This document shows, piece after piece, positions 51,643-60,031 of a DNA stretch of 64,000 nt; within the stretch, counting starts at the first letter, position 1; each line of letters starts with the position of its first letter. A program made the position numbers and the translations under genes. This DNA is from Ktedonobacteria bacterium (GTDB taxonomy: Bacteria > Chloroflexota > Ktedonobacteria > Ktedonobacterales > JACDGC01): assembly GCA_027459785.1 (NCBI GenBank), contig DAIDGU010000073.1, forward strand, positions 1 to 64,000. The letters run 5' to 3'. The notes under the pieces were generated by a model, which worked only from the letters and a program-made list of their open reading frames with translations, had not been told where the DNA came from and did no database searches.

Positions 51643-52483
51643 TGACGGCGATGCCGGCGAGGATGGCAGCGATGCCGACGGCCTGGCCCGCGCCGAAGGG
51701 TTCGCCGAGCCAGCGCCAGCCGAGGAGCGCCGCGACGGCGATGCTCGTCTCGCGGATCGCGCCGGCATAGCCGACAGGCGCGATGGCATATGCCGTAAGC
51801 ACCAACAGATAGGTGCAGAGTGAGAGGCCGCCGACGAGGCAGATGGTGCGCCAGTTGACGCGCCACTCCTGCACCACCCGCCGGCGGCCATAGCGCAAGA
51901 AGACGGCGGGCGCGGCCAGGAGCGCCGCGCCGTTCAGTAACACGACGGTATAGGGCAGCACCGGCGCGAAGCGCACAGCCGCCCCGTCGATGACCGAATA
52001 GAGCGAGATGCACAGCGCCACCCCCAGCGCGGCGAGGATCGCCCGCCGATGGCGCAAAAGTTGTGTGCGTTCGCCCCACCAGGCACGGCTGCCCACCAGC
52101 ACCAGGCCCAGGAGGATCAACAGCAGTCCCGCGCCCCCACCCCACGAGGGCCGTTCACCCAAAAACAGCAGCGCCCACAGCGCCAGCAGTGCCGGTGCCG
52201 TGCCGCGCGCGATGGGATACACGACCGTGAAATCGCCGATGCGATACGCCTGGGTCAGCGCGAAGAAATACAGCGCCTCCGCCACGGCGCTGCCCGCGAC
52301 ATATGGCCACACGCGCGCCGGCAGTGGTCCCAGGAAAGCGACCACCGGCAGGCACGCAGCGGGCGCAACCAACATCGCCCACCACAGGAAGATCAGCCGC
52401 TGCTCCGCGCGCTTCACCAGCAGATTCCAGCCGGCGTGCATCGTCGCTGCCCCCAGCAACATCCCTAACGCTGCCAGTGGCAT
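51626..52483 (-). CDS. EamA/DMT-superfamily transporter
   Basis: Ten membrane helices in two repeated halves (each about 140 residues) with the EamA pattern: MHAGWNLLVKR, VVYPIARGTAPALLALWALL then FLGERPS at the end of the first half, and RETSIAVAALLGWRWLGEPF at the end of the second. DMT proteins export metabolites or amino acids. GGAGGT lies 6 bases before the chosen ATG (285 residues); a GTG two codons earlier is also open. The substrate is unknown. Confidence 0.88.
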   Translation of the reverse strand: MPLAALGMLLGAATMHAGWNLLVKRAEQRLIFLWWAMLVAPAACLPVVAFLGPLPARVWPYVAGSAVAEALYFFALTQAYRIGDFTVVYPIARGTAPALLALWALLFLGERPSWGGGAGLLLILLGLVLVGSRAWWGERTQLLRHRRAILAALGVALCISLYSVIDGAAVRFAPVLPYTVVLLNGAALLAAPAVFLRYGRRRVVQEWRVNWRTICLVGGLSLCTYLLVLTAYAIAPVGYAGAIRETSIAVAALLGWRWLGEPFGAGQAVGIAAILAGIAVITLLG

Positions 52484-52607
52484 CCCCACACCTCCCCCAG
52501 TTTTGTGCTATCAACCACATTGAACGGGCCTGATCAGAAGGCCCCCCTACAGCCTAGGACGCGGCATCCTCGATCAGTTCAGCAACGTGCATTATTGCGC
52601 CCCTCAG

Positions 52608-53246
52608 TTACCCCACGATCTCCGCCAGGCGATCTACCTGATTGAGTTCGGCGATGCAGGGCCATGCGATCAGTTCATCCATGCCGATTGCCTGAAATGC
52701 CTGGATCTGCGTTTGCAGCGCGGCAGGCGATGTGAGCATATTGGCGGCGATGCGGTCAGCGATTGGCCCAAGGAAGCGGTAATAGTGGCGGAGATAATCG
52801 CCGCCGCGTGTGGCGGCATCCGGCCCCAGCGCATAGTATAGACCGCCGACGAAGCGCGGTTTGCCTGCGCGCCCCGCTGCCTGCCAGACTTCCTGGGCGG
52901 CGGTGAACAGCCGTTGGGCTGACGGCGGATCGGCGCTGCCAGCGATGAAGCCATTGCCATAGCGGCCTAGCCGACTGAGCGCGGCGGTCGAGCTGCCGCC
53001 GATCAAGATCTCTGGCCCAGTGGGGCGCGCGGGCGGTGGACCAACCGGCCCCACGGCGTCGCTCAGCGGCTGCCCGGCCCACACGCGCTGCATGAGCGCC
53101 AGTTGTGCATCGAAGCGCTTGCCGCGATCCTGAAAGCCTGCCGGCGCGGCCAGGAAGTCATCCGCGCGCCCGCCGACGCCCAAGCCCAGTGTCAACCCCG
53201 CCAGCGTACCGGGGATCGTCGCGGGTAAACCGATGCCGATATCCAC
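52608..53246 (-). CDS. Luciferase-like flavin monooxygenase with an internal deletion
   Basis: The protein opens MDIGIGLPATIPG, the usual start of LLM-class flavin-dependent oxidoreductases, and then jumps straight to LTLGLGVGGRADDFLAAP, normally found about 100 residues in. Strands and helices 1-4 of the TIM barrel, including part of the flavin pocket, are therefore missing. The remainder (PEILIGGSSTAALSRLGRYG, GLYYALG) is normal. The frame is intact at 212 residues, against about 300 expected. AAGGAG precedes a GTG start. It may be a non-functional or shortened protein. Confidence 0.75.
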   Translation of the reverse strand: MDIGIGLPATIPGTLAGLTLGLGVGGRADDFLAAPAGFQDRGKRFDAQLALMQRVWAGQPLSDAVGPVGPPPARPTGPEILIGGSSTAALSRLGRYGNGFIAGSADPPSAQRLFTAAQEVWQAAGRAGKPRFVGGLYYALGPDAATRGGDYLRHYYRFLGPIADRIAANMLTSPAALQTQIQAFQAIGMDELIAWPCIAELNQVDRLAEIVG

Positions 53247-53466
53247 GTCTAGCTCCTTCGCTTCGGGGGAAACAACTCGTTCCCACCATCATTATCGCTC
53301 ATAACCATGTCGGGTAAAAGGCCGATCTTGCATCTGGGTAGGGATCTGCGCCGCCCGATCCGGCTAGCCATCTTGCCGTCCCTGTGAAGGATAGGATGTT
53401 GATCCGTTCCATGTGTTAAGCACCTCTCCTGCGAGAGGTCATTTTCTTTTCATCGGAGCGGATGAG

Positions 53467-53703
53467 ATGCAAGACGGCTGGGTGACGCCCTACCAGGCAG
53501 CGCAGATGCTGCACCTGCCAAGCGCAACGATACACACATGGATGGGCAGGGGCTGGCTCGACATACACACCACACACGACGACCAGGGCGCGCAGGAATG
53601 GATTTCATATGCCCACGCGCTCGCCATCAAAACCGAGCAAAATATGATCTTCACCCCAACGACAACACCACGCGGGCGGGCTGGGCAACGCCTCGACCCC
53701 TGA
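53467..53703 (+). CDS. Small MerR/excisionase-like helix-turn-helix protein
   Basis: The 78-residue product has VTPYQAAQMLHLPSATIHTW followed by MGRGWLDI, matching the DNA-binding helix-turn-helix of MerR and excisionase-like proteins, in which the second helix and the wing bind DNA. A basic tail (TTPRGRAGQRLDP) follows. GGAGCGG lies about 5 bases before the ATG. It is upstream of the KaiC-like gene by 150 bases on the same strand and may control it. Confidence 0.6.
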   Translation: MQDGWVTPYQAAQMLHLPSATIHTWMGRGWLDIHTTHDDQGAQEWISYAHALAIKTEQNMIFTPTTTPRGRAGQRLDP

Positions 53704-53853
53704 AAAAAAGATGCCATGAGTGCGCGCCTGCAAGGTTGGCATGCTGTCTGCTGAGATTTTCTTGCTCACCGCCAGTAGCACCCCAGCATGCCCTGACGCG
53801 CTCGCTGGCAGCCTGGCACCCAGCGTGACGCATACCCCGAAAAAAGAGGCAGC

Positions 53854-55392
53854 ATGAAAGCCAAAAATACCCTCACAACCGACGCCCAGCCAGCCAAAAA
53901 TGCCACGCAGACCTATCTGCCCACCGGCGTAGCCAATCTCGATGAAGTGTTGGGCGGCGGCTTGTCGCCGGGTGCCTTGGTACTGATTATGGGGCTGCCA
54001 GGGAGCGGCAAAACCACGCTCGCCAATCAGATCGCTTTCGCCGCCGCACGACGCGGGCAGACGGTCTTGATCCTGACGGCGCTATCGGAGCCAACCAGTA
54101 AAATTATCGCCCACCTGAGTACCTTCACGTTTTTCGATCAGGCGCTGGTGGGCGGCAATGTGCAGTTCATGAGCCTGCAAAATATGCTGCCCCACGGCCT
54201 GAAAGTGACCAGTGACGAGGTGGTCGCAATGGCGCGGTCGATCGGGGCTGGCATGATCGTGCTGGACGGCTTTCGTGGCATGCGCGGCACGGACGGTTCG
54301 CCCCAGGAAGCGCGTCAATTCTTATATGATGTCGGCGCGACGCTGGGGACGCTGGGCGTGACCACGCTCATCACCAGCGAGGCCGACCCACGCGATCCCA
54401 CGTTTTTCCCGGAAACGACGGCGGCAGATGTTATCCTGGGCATGCATTATGCCCTCAGCGGGGTGCGGCAACGCCGGGGCATCGAAGTGGTCAAAGCGCG
54501 TGGCACCTCGCCCCTGGCGGGTCTCCACGGCATCGACCTGACGGTGGAAGGCGTCAAAGTTTATCCACAACTAGAAGGGCGCGTGGCGCGGGCGCTCCGA
54601 CAGGCATGCGTGGCGGAAACACACACCGTCGCTGACGCGAGAGCGCGCCAGTCGTTCGGGTTGCCCGACCTTGATGCGCTGCTCGATGGCGGCATCCCGC
54701 GCGGCACCAGCACGCTCATCGCCGGCAGCCCCGGTGTGGGCAAGTCGCTCTTGGCGCTGTACTTCGCCCTGGCTGGTAGCGCCGCCGGCGAGCGCACGGT
54801 ATATCTGTCGTTCCGCGAAGATCAGCCGCAATTGCAGCGCCTGGCCGCACCGTTCACCATCGGCGACCAGTTGGCCACTGCCTGCGCCGACGGCAGCATG
54901 ACCTTCTTATACCAACCCACCATCGAAATACATCCCGACGCGATAGCTGATATGTTACTCACCACGCTCGACCGTGTGCAACCCCAGCGCCTGGTGATCG
55001 ATAGCATCGCGGAGTGGGCCGCAGCGGTCACGCGCACGAGCAGCGCCGCCCGCCTGGACGACTACCTAACGGCCCTGTTACAAGCGACCGAGATCCGCCG
55101 CCTGACGACAGTGATGACCCACGCCACCACGAAAGTGATCGCGCTGTCGCTGGATGTTTTCAATGAACCCCTGGCGATGCTGGCCGAAAACATGCTCATT
55201 TTGCAACAGATCCCGTTACACGCACGCTTGCAGCGGGTGGTTTCGGTTGCGAAAATGCGCTATTCGCGCCATGACGACACGTTACGGGCTTTCGATATTG
55301 TCGCGCCAACTGGGCTCCAGGTGCTCGCGCCGTTTGCCGGCGGAGCGGAAATTCCCACGGAGCATTCCTGGCATGCGGTGCAATCAGCTTGA
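53854..55392 (+). CDS. Double-domain KaiC-like RecA-family ATPase
   Basis: Two tandem KaiC/RadA-like domains are present. The first has Walker A GLPGSGKTT (47-55) and Walker B MIVLDGF (134-140); the second has GSPGVGKS (291-298) and RLVIDSI. Length (512) and the motif order match KaiC and KaiC-like proteins, but the paired Ser/Thr autophosphorylation site of cyanobacterial KaiC is not obvious. KaiC-like proteins in non-cyanobacteria work with response regulators in signalling. AAAGAGG lies 4 bases before the ATG. The next gene, a receiver, starts about 110 bases later. Confidence 0.88.
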   Translation: MKAKNTLTTDAQPAKNATQTYLPTGVANLDEVLGGGLSPGALVLIMGLPGSGKTTLANQIAFAAARRGQTVLILTALSEPTSKIIAHLSTFTFFDQALVGGNVQFMSLQNMLPHGLKVTSDEVVAMARSIGAGMIVLDGFRGMRGTDGSPQEARQFLYDVGATLGTLGVTTLITSEADPRDPTFFPETTAADVILGMHYALSGVRQRRGIEVVKARGTSPLAGLHGIDLTVEGVKVYPQLEGRVARALRQACVAETHTVADARARQSFGLPDLDALLDGGIPRGTSTLIAGSPGVGKSLLALYFALAGSAAGERTVYLSFREDQPQLQRLAAPFTIGDQLATACADGSMTFLYQPTIEIHPDAIADMLLTTLDRVQPQRLVIDSIAEWAAAVTRTSSAARLDDYLTALLQATEIRRLTTVMTHATTKVIALSLDVFNEPLAMLAENMLILQQIPLHARLQRVVSVAKMRYSRHDDTLRAFDIVAPTGLQVLAPFAGGAEIPTEHSWHAVQSA

Positions 55393-55499
55393 GACTGAAC
55401 CTGGCATGCGGGATGCTTTTCGTAGAATGAAGCGAGAGCATGAATGAGATCCAGCGCGAGGAACAAGAAATGCTACAAACTGTCACCCAGGAGCGCCCG

Positions 55500-55895
55500 A
55501 TGGAAACCAGAGAACCGTTCCTGGTGCTGATCGTCGAAGATGAAGAACCTATCGCCACAGCGTTGTCGTTCATCATCGAAGATGCCGGCTATGTACCACT
55601 GATTGCCATGCATGGACGACAGGCGTTGGACGTGCTACGCGACCGTTATCCGGCTTTGATCATCACCGATCTGATGATGCCCTACATGAATGGGGCGCAG
55701 TTGATTCAGGCGGTGCGGGCGCAACACCGTGATTTGCCTATCGTGCTGATGACGGCGGCGGGGCCGCGTTACAGCGCCACCGCAGGAGCCGATGAAGTGC
55801 TGCCGAAACCGTTCAACGTGGACGACATCGAAGCCCTCTTGCATCGCTACCTCGTGCGGTCGTCATCTGATCCGCCACGCTCCTACGCACATTAA
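55500..55895 (+). CDS. Response regulator receiver protein
   Basis: The CheY-like domain shows IVEDEEP (acidic pair), phosphoacceptor Asp57 in IITDLMMPYMNG, Thr in LMTAAG and Lys in LPKPFNVDD. I start at the ATG with AGGAG 6 bases upstream (METREPF, 131 residues); two earlier in-frame ATGs add up to 20 residues. It follows the KaiC-like gene closely, and the pair may form a signalling module. It has no output domain. Confidence 0.88.
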   Translation: METREPFLVLIVEDEEPIATALSFIIEDAGYVPLIAMHGRQALDVLRDRYPALIITDLMMPYMNGAQLIQAVRAQHRDLPIVLMTAAGPRYSATAGADEVLPKPFNVDDIEALLHRYLVRSSSDPPRSYAH

Positions 55896-55952
55896 CGGGA
55901 CGGCGGTTCCAGCTAAAAAACAGGGCCGCATGATCGAGAAGGAAGGGCGACG

Positions 55953-57017
55953 ATGAACCGAACGCTGGCGCGTGGCCAACAATGGCTGCGCGGGTGGTCG
56001 CTGGAAGCGTTTGTCGCGGGGGCGGCGGTGGGAGCCTGGGCGCTGCGCCATCGGTACCGGACCCTGCGCGATATCGCCGGGCAAGTGGTATTGATTACGG
56101 GCGGTTCGCGTGGGCTGGGCTTCGTGCTGGCGCAGGAATGTGCGCGCCAGGGCGCGCGCGTGGCCATCTGCGCCCGCGACGCGGCGGAACTCGCCGCCGC
56201 GCAGGAGCGCCTGGCTGCCCTGGAAAAAGAGGTGCTGGTGATCCCGTGCGACATCACCGACCGCGCCCAGGCCGCCGAAGTGGTGCGGCGCGTCACCGAT
56301 GTCTATGGCCGCATCGACATCCTCATCAATAACGCGGGTGTCATCACCGTCGGGCCGGTGTTGGCGCAGAGCATTGCGGACTTCGAGCGCGTGCTGGCGA
56401 CCAACTTCTGGGGCGCGCTGTACCTGATCGACGCCGTGCTGCCGCAGATGCTCGCCCGCCACCAAGGGACCATCGTGAATATCACGTCCATCGGGGGCAA
56501 GGTGAGTGTGCCGCATCTGTTACCCTATACGGCGGCGAAATTCGCGCTGACTGGTTACTCGGAAGGCTTGCACGCGGAACTGGCACGCGAGGGCATTCAG
56601 GTCTTGACCGTCGCGCCGGGGCTGATGCGCACCGGCTCCCAGGTGAATACGCAGATCAAGGGGCAACACCGCGCCGAATATACGCTTTTCACGCTGCTCG
56701 ACAGCCTGCCCGGCATGTCGATGAACGCACGCGAGGCTGCCTGGCAGATCGTGGAGGCGCTGCGCCTGGGTCGCACCGAATTATTGCTTTCCATGCAGAC
56801 CAAAGTGGCGGCGCGCTTCATGGGCCTCTTCCCCAATATCACGACCTGGCTGCTGACCGCCGTCAATTCCGTGTTGCCGCGCAACGTCCCCGGCGGCGAC
56901 GAGATCTGGCGCGGCGCGGACTGCGAGACGCCCCTGACGCGCTCCTTCCTGACGGCCCTCAGCCAGCACGCCGCCCAGGAAAACAACGAACTGGTGGGGC
57001 TGGACACGCGGGAGTGA
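55953..57017 (+). CDS. Short-chain dehydrogenase/reductase
   Basis: Classical SDR motifs are in place: LITGGSRGLGFVLA (cofactor binding), DILINNAGV, the catalytic Ser in VNITSIGGKVS and the YTAAK Tyr-Lys pair. An N-terminal segment of about 40 residues with a helix and basic turn (LRHRYRTLRD) and a C-terminal extension give 354 residues against about 250 for simple SDRs. AAGGAAGGG precedes the ATG. The gene ends 1 base before the convergent DUF512 gene. Substrate unknown. Confidence 0.92.
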   Translation: MNRTLARGQQWLRGWSLEAFVAGAAVGAWALRHRYRTLRDIAGQVVLITGGSRGLGFVLAQECARQGARVAICARDAAELAAAQERLAALEKEVLVIPCDITDRAQAAEVVRRVTDVYGRIDILINNAGVITVGPVLAQSIADFERVLATNFWGALYLIDAVLPQMLARHQGTIVNITSIGGKVSVPHLLPYTAAKFALTGYSEGLHAELAREGIQVLTVAPGLMRTGSQVNTQIKGQHRAEYTLFTLLDSLPGMSMNAREAAWQIVEALRLGRTELLLSMQTKVAARFMGLFPNITTWLLTAVNSVLPRNVPGGDEIWRGADCETPLTRSFLTALSQHAAQENNELVGLDTRE

Positions 57018-57018
57018 T

Positions 57019-58434
57019 TCAGTTGCCGCCGACCAGCACCGGCACGTTGGGCAGGGCGTCGGCGGCCAGCGCGTGCGCCAGCTCCACGATCTCGCTCACG
57101 TCCTGCGCGAAGATGACCGGCTGATCGGCCTGCTGCTGGAAGTCCGTCACCGAAAGGTCATCCAGGAACTGCTGGCCGCTGTTATCCAGCACGATGCGCG
57201 GCAACACCACCAGGCGCTGGCCCGCGACGGGGTGCGCGGCATGGAACGTGGCGAGGGCATCCAAGATATCTTGGCCGCAGAGCAGCCCGGCGACGGTGAC
57301 GAGCGGGCCGAAGAAGCCGTTCGTTACCGGCAGCAGATCGACGTGCAGGTTGGTGATGGCGTTGAGGTCGGCGGCGATACGCGCCATCACACCCTGCGCC
57401 ATCGTCGCCGTCACCAGCGTGAGGTGCGTCGCCGTCGGCACGCTGACCGGCAGCTTCCTCCGCAGCCGCGCCCAGTCATCCAGCAGCTTGCGCGTCATAC
57501 CCACGCCGTTCTCGATCTGCGCATAGCCGCGATAATGCGCGGCGCGCGGGAAGGGCCGTTCCGTCAGGTAGTACCACTCGTCGGAAAGATACACGAACGG
57601 CTCGCCGATCTCCGCCTCGATCCGCTTCTGCCAGGCTGTCACCTGGCTGACGACGGCCTCCGCTTCGTCGCGGCGATAAGGTCGCAGCGCCGGCAGATCG
57701 CCGACCTTGAGCATGTTATTGAATTTCGTCAGCCCCACGGGTACGGCGGAGATCGACGCGACGGTCGGGCGCAGCGCCAGCAGTTCAGCGATGGAGCGAT
57801 CCAGGTACGCGCCGTCGTTGATGCCGGGGCAAAGCACCAGCTGTGTGTGCGCGCGGATGTTCAGGTCGCCCAGCCGCTGAAGGTGTTCCATGATCTCGCC
57901 GGCGCGTGGGCCATCCACCATCGTGCGGCGCAGGGCGGGGTCCGTTACATGCACAGAAACGTAAAGGGGGCTGAGGCGCTGCTCTGCCAACCGCTGCCAA
58001 TCATGCTCCTTCAGGTTCGTCAGGGTGATGAAGTTGCCGAACATAAAGGAGTAACGATAATCGTCGTCTTTGACATACAGCGAGGCGCGCATGCCCAGGG
58101 GTAGCCCACGCTGAGCCGTGTGGCGTTCCGGCAAGCCCTTGATGAAGCAGAAGACGCACTTATTCGCGCAGATGCGAATGAAAGGCGCTGGCTCCTCACC
58201 GAATAACACGCCCAGGTCTTCATCCGGCTCTTTACGCAGATCCAGCGCGACCGCCTGTTCCTGGCGGGTGAGGTCGATATGCAGCGCGTCATCGGTGGCC
58301 AGGAAGCGATAATCGATCATATCCCGCACGGGTTGCCCGTTGATCAACTGAATCAGATCGCCCGTCTGGATGCCGGCGCGGTCGGCAGGGCTATCGGGAA
58401 CGACTTCGCGTACCCAACCATACATTTTTGGCAT
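57019..58434 (-). CDS. DUF512 radical-SAM-type protein with N-terminal PDZ-like domain (TIGR03279)
   Basis: Residues 5-45 form a PDZ-like module (VVPDSPADRAGIQTGDLIQ then LINGQPVRDMIDY). The radical SAM cluster motif CANKCVFCFI (CxxxCxxC) is near residue 89, and the C-terminal DUF512 domain follows (VTNGFFGPLVTVAGLL, then DDLSVTDFQ). This family is widespread in Cyanobacteria, Chloroflexota and Clostridia and often sits near der (GTPase) genes; its substrate is not established. At 471 residues it is full length. The ribosome-binding site is weak. Confidence 0.9.
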   Translation of the reverse strand: MPKMYGWVREVVPDSPADRAGIQTGDLIQLINGQPVRDMIDYRFLATDDALHIDLTRQEQAVALDLRKEPDEDLGVLFGEEPAPFIRICANKCVFCFIKGLPERHTAQRGLPLGMRASLYVKDDDYRYSFMFGNFITLTNLKEHDWQRLAEQRLSPLYVSVHVTDPALRRTMVDGPRAGEIMEHLQRLGDLNIRAHTQLVLCPGINDGAYLDRSIAELLALRPTVASISAVPVGLTKFNNMLKVGDLPALRPYRRDEAEAVVSQVTAWQKRIEAEIGEPFVYLSDEWYYLTERPFPRAAHYRGYAQIENGVGMTRKLLDDWARLRRKLPVSVPTATHLTLVTATMAQGVMARIAADLNAITNLHVDLLPVTNGFFGPLVTVAGLLCGQDILDALATFHAAHPVAGQRLVVLPRIVLDNSGQQFLDDLSVTDFQQQADQPVIFAQDVSEIVELAHALAADALPNVPVLVGGN

Positions 58435-58621
58435 GCTGTCTCGCTTTAGTTTGTGGTTATCTTTGAGCTATGTTAGTATACCGCAAAAAGGCACGTGCGT
58501 GGGTTGTCCATCAAGGAACCAATGCATTAGGGCATTCCTACTGGTATGCGCTGCCAGATTGGTCAACCCAAAAAGATCTGGATAACACTCCTTTGCTATC
58601 AGAGATTGCCCATCAGGAATA

Positions 58622-58676
58622 GAGACGTACCTTTTGGAGCCTACGTCTCCCCCTCACCATCGGCAATCGTGAGGGG
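58622..58676. repeat. Two adjacent hairpins
   Basis: GAGACGTA/TACGTCTC and, directly after it, CCCCTCAC/GTGAGGGG each form 8-bp stems. They lie between the ends of the sedolisin gene and the DUF512 promoter region. The second stem resembles the hairpin near 4.7 kb. No T-run follows. Confidence 0.6.
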
Positions 58677-58693
58677 AAGGCGAGATTGTGCCG

Positions 58694-59992
58694 TTAGCTA
58701 CCGGCTTTCTGCGCGGCGATGAGGTCGGGGATCAGCGCGTCGGCGACGGGCGCGCCCAGGCCGGTGATCGCGTCCCAGCCGGGGACGGCGGCGTAGCCGG
58801 GAACGGTCGTGCCATTCACCACCTGCGTGTTGTTGCCACTGGTGATGTCCACGAAGTCGGTGGCGGCGCGCGACGACGTGCCGACGTGGTAGAGCGCGGG
58901 ATTGATGAACCCGAGGGGATGGCCGGCGACCTGATCGGCGATGGCCATAATGCCGGCCCAGATCGGCGCGCTGATGCTGGTGCCGCCGAAGCCGGGACTC
59001 CACTGACCGGAGAGATAGACGCGCACGCCCGTGTTGGGGTTCGCATCCGCCGCGACATCCGGCACGCCGCGCCGGCCCTGGAATTGCGCTTGCAACGCGC
59101 TGGGCAGCGTCTGCTGGTACGACGGCTCGCTATAAAAGCCGCTGAAGCCGCCGCCACTGTTGTCCCAGGCCACCTGGCTGAAACCGTTCGTGGCGGGATC
59201 AAGGGTGGTGCCGCCCACCGCCGTCACCCACGGGCTGTCGGTGGGGAAGCTCGTCGTCGGCGTAGTATCCAACTGGGTCGCGTTGAGGTCGGTATAATCC
59301 GTCGCGCCGTTGTCGCCGGATGAGACGAAGATCGTCACGCCGTCTTGTGTGGTGGCTTGCTGCAAGATGGGATCCCACAGCTTCAGTTCGGCGCGGGAGG
59401 CGGCGTCTGTGAGGGTCGCTTCCGAGGTGCCGCCGCTGATGCAGATGATGTCGCCCAGGTGGTGGTCCAGCGCGTACTGTAACTCCTGGCGTGATTGCGG
59501 CAAGCCGACGATGCCTTCGGGCGCGCAGACCGGTGCGACCAACACCACGATGCTTGCCCCCGGCGCGAGGGCATGGTACATCTCGACATCCAGCGAGGTT
59601 TCACCCGCCCAACCCGCCTGGAATTGCTGATCGGCGGTGTTTTGCGGCGGCTGGTTCGGCCCCAGCGGCGCGACCACCTGCACCGTCGTCGGCGGCAAAC
59701 CATACGCCTTGCTATAGGCGTCCAGGTCGCTCTGCACCTGGGGATTGCCATAGCAGACCATGTCGATGATCGTCTGCCCTTTGCCCGTGTCGCCTTTCTG
59801 GATCAGGCTGGCGACGTGATAGGCGCGTTGCAGATCCACCGGCGCATACTCGCCCGGTTTATCCACGGCGGTCAGTCCGGTGGTCGAGGTGCCAGTGGTC
59901 CCCGTCGTGCCGCTAGACCCCGTGGGCGTGCCGCACGCCGCCAGTAGCAGCGCCAACAACATGCCGGTGAGTGCGAATATTCGTTGTCGCAT
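58694..59992 (-). CDS. S53 (sedolisin-type) serine peptidase lipoprotein
   Basis: The lipobox LLLAAC (Cys20) is followed by a Ser/Thr/Gly linker. The catalytic domain shows Glu131 and Asp135 in GWAGETSLDVEM, the oxyanion Asp227 in SSGDNG and Ser339 in FGGTSISAP. Those are the S53 triad and its auxiliary Asp. Sedolisins are acid-active endopeptidases and normally carry a pro-kumamolisin activation domain of about 180 residues; here only about 30 residues lie between the lipobox and the catalytic domain. A membrane-anchored form without the propeptide is unusual. It is transcribed on the minus strand downstream of the fusion gene. Confidence 0.9.
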   Translation of the reverse strand: MRQRIFALTGMLLALLLAACGTPTGSSGTTGTTGTSTTGLTAVDKPGEYAPVDLQRAYHVASLIQKGDTGKGQTIIDMVCYGNPQVQSDLDAYSKAYGLPPTTVQVVAPLGPNQPPQNTADQQFQAGWAGETSLDVEMYHALAPGASIVVLVAPVCAPEGIVGLPQSRQELQYALDHHLGDIICISGGTSEATLTDAASRAELKLWDPILQQATTQDGVTIFVSSGDNGATDYTDLNATQLDTTPTTSFPTDSPWVTAVGGTTLDPATNGFSQVAWDNSGGGFSGFYSEPSYQQTLPSALQAQFQGRRGVPDVAADANPNTGVRVYLSGQWSPGFGGTSISAPIWAGIMAIADQVAGHPLGFINPALYHVGTSSRAATDFVDITSGNNTQVVNGTTVPGYAAVPGWDAITGLGAPVADALIPDLIAAQKAGS

Positions 59993-60031
59993 AGGTTTCC
60001 TTCGTGATGGCGTGCGTCAGCACCCGACCTA

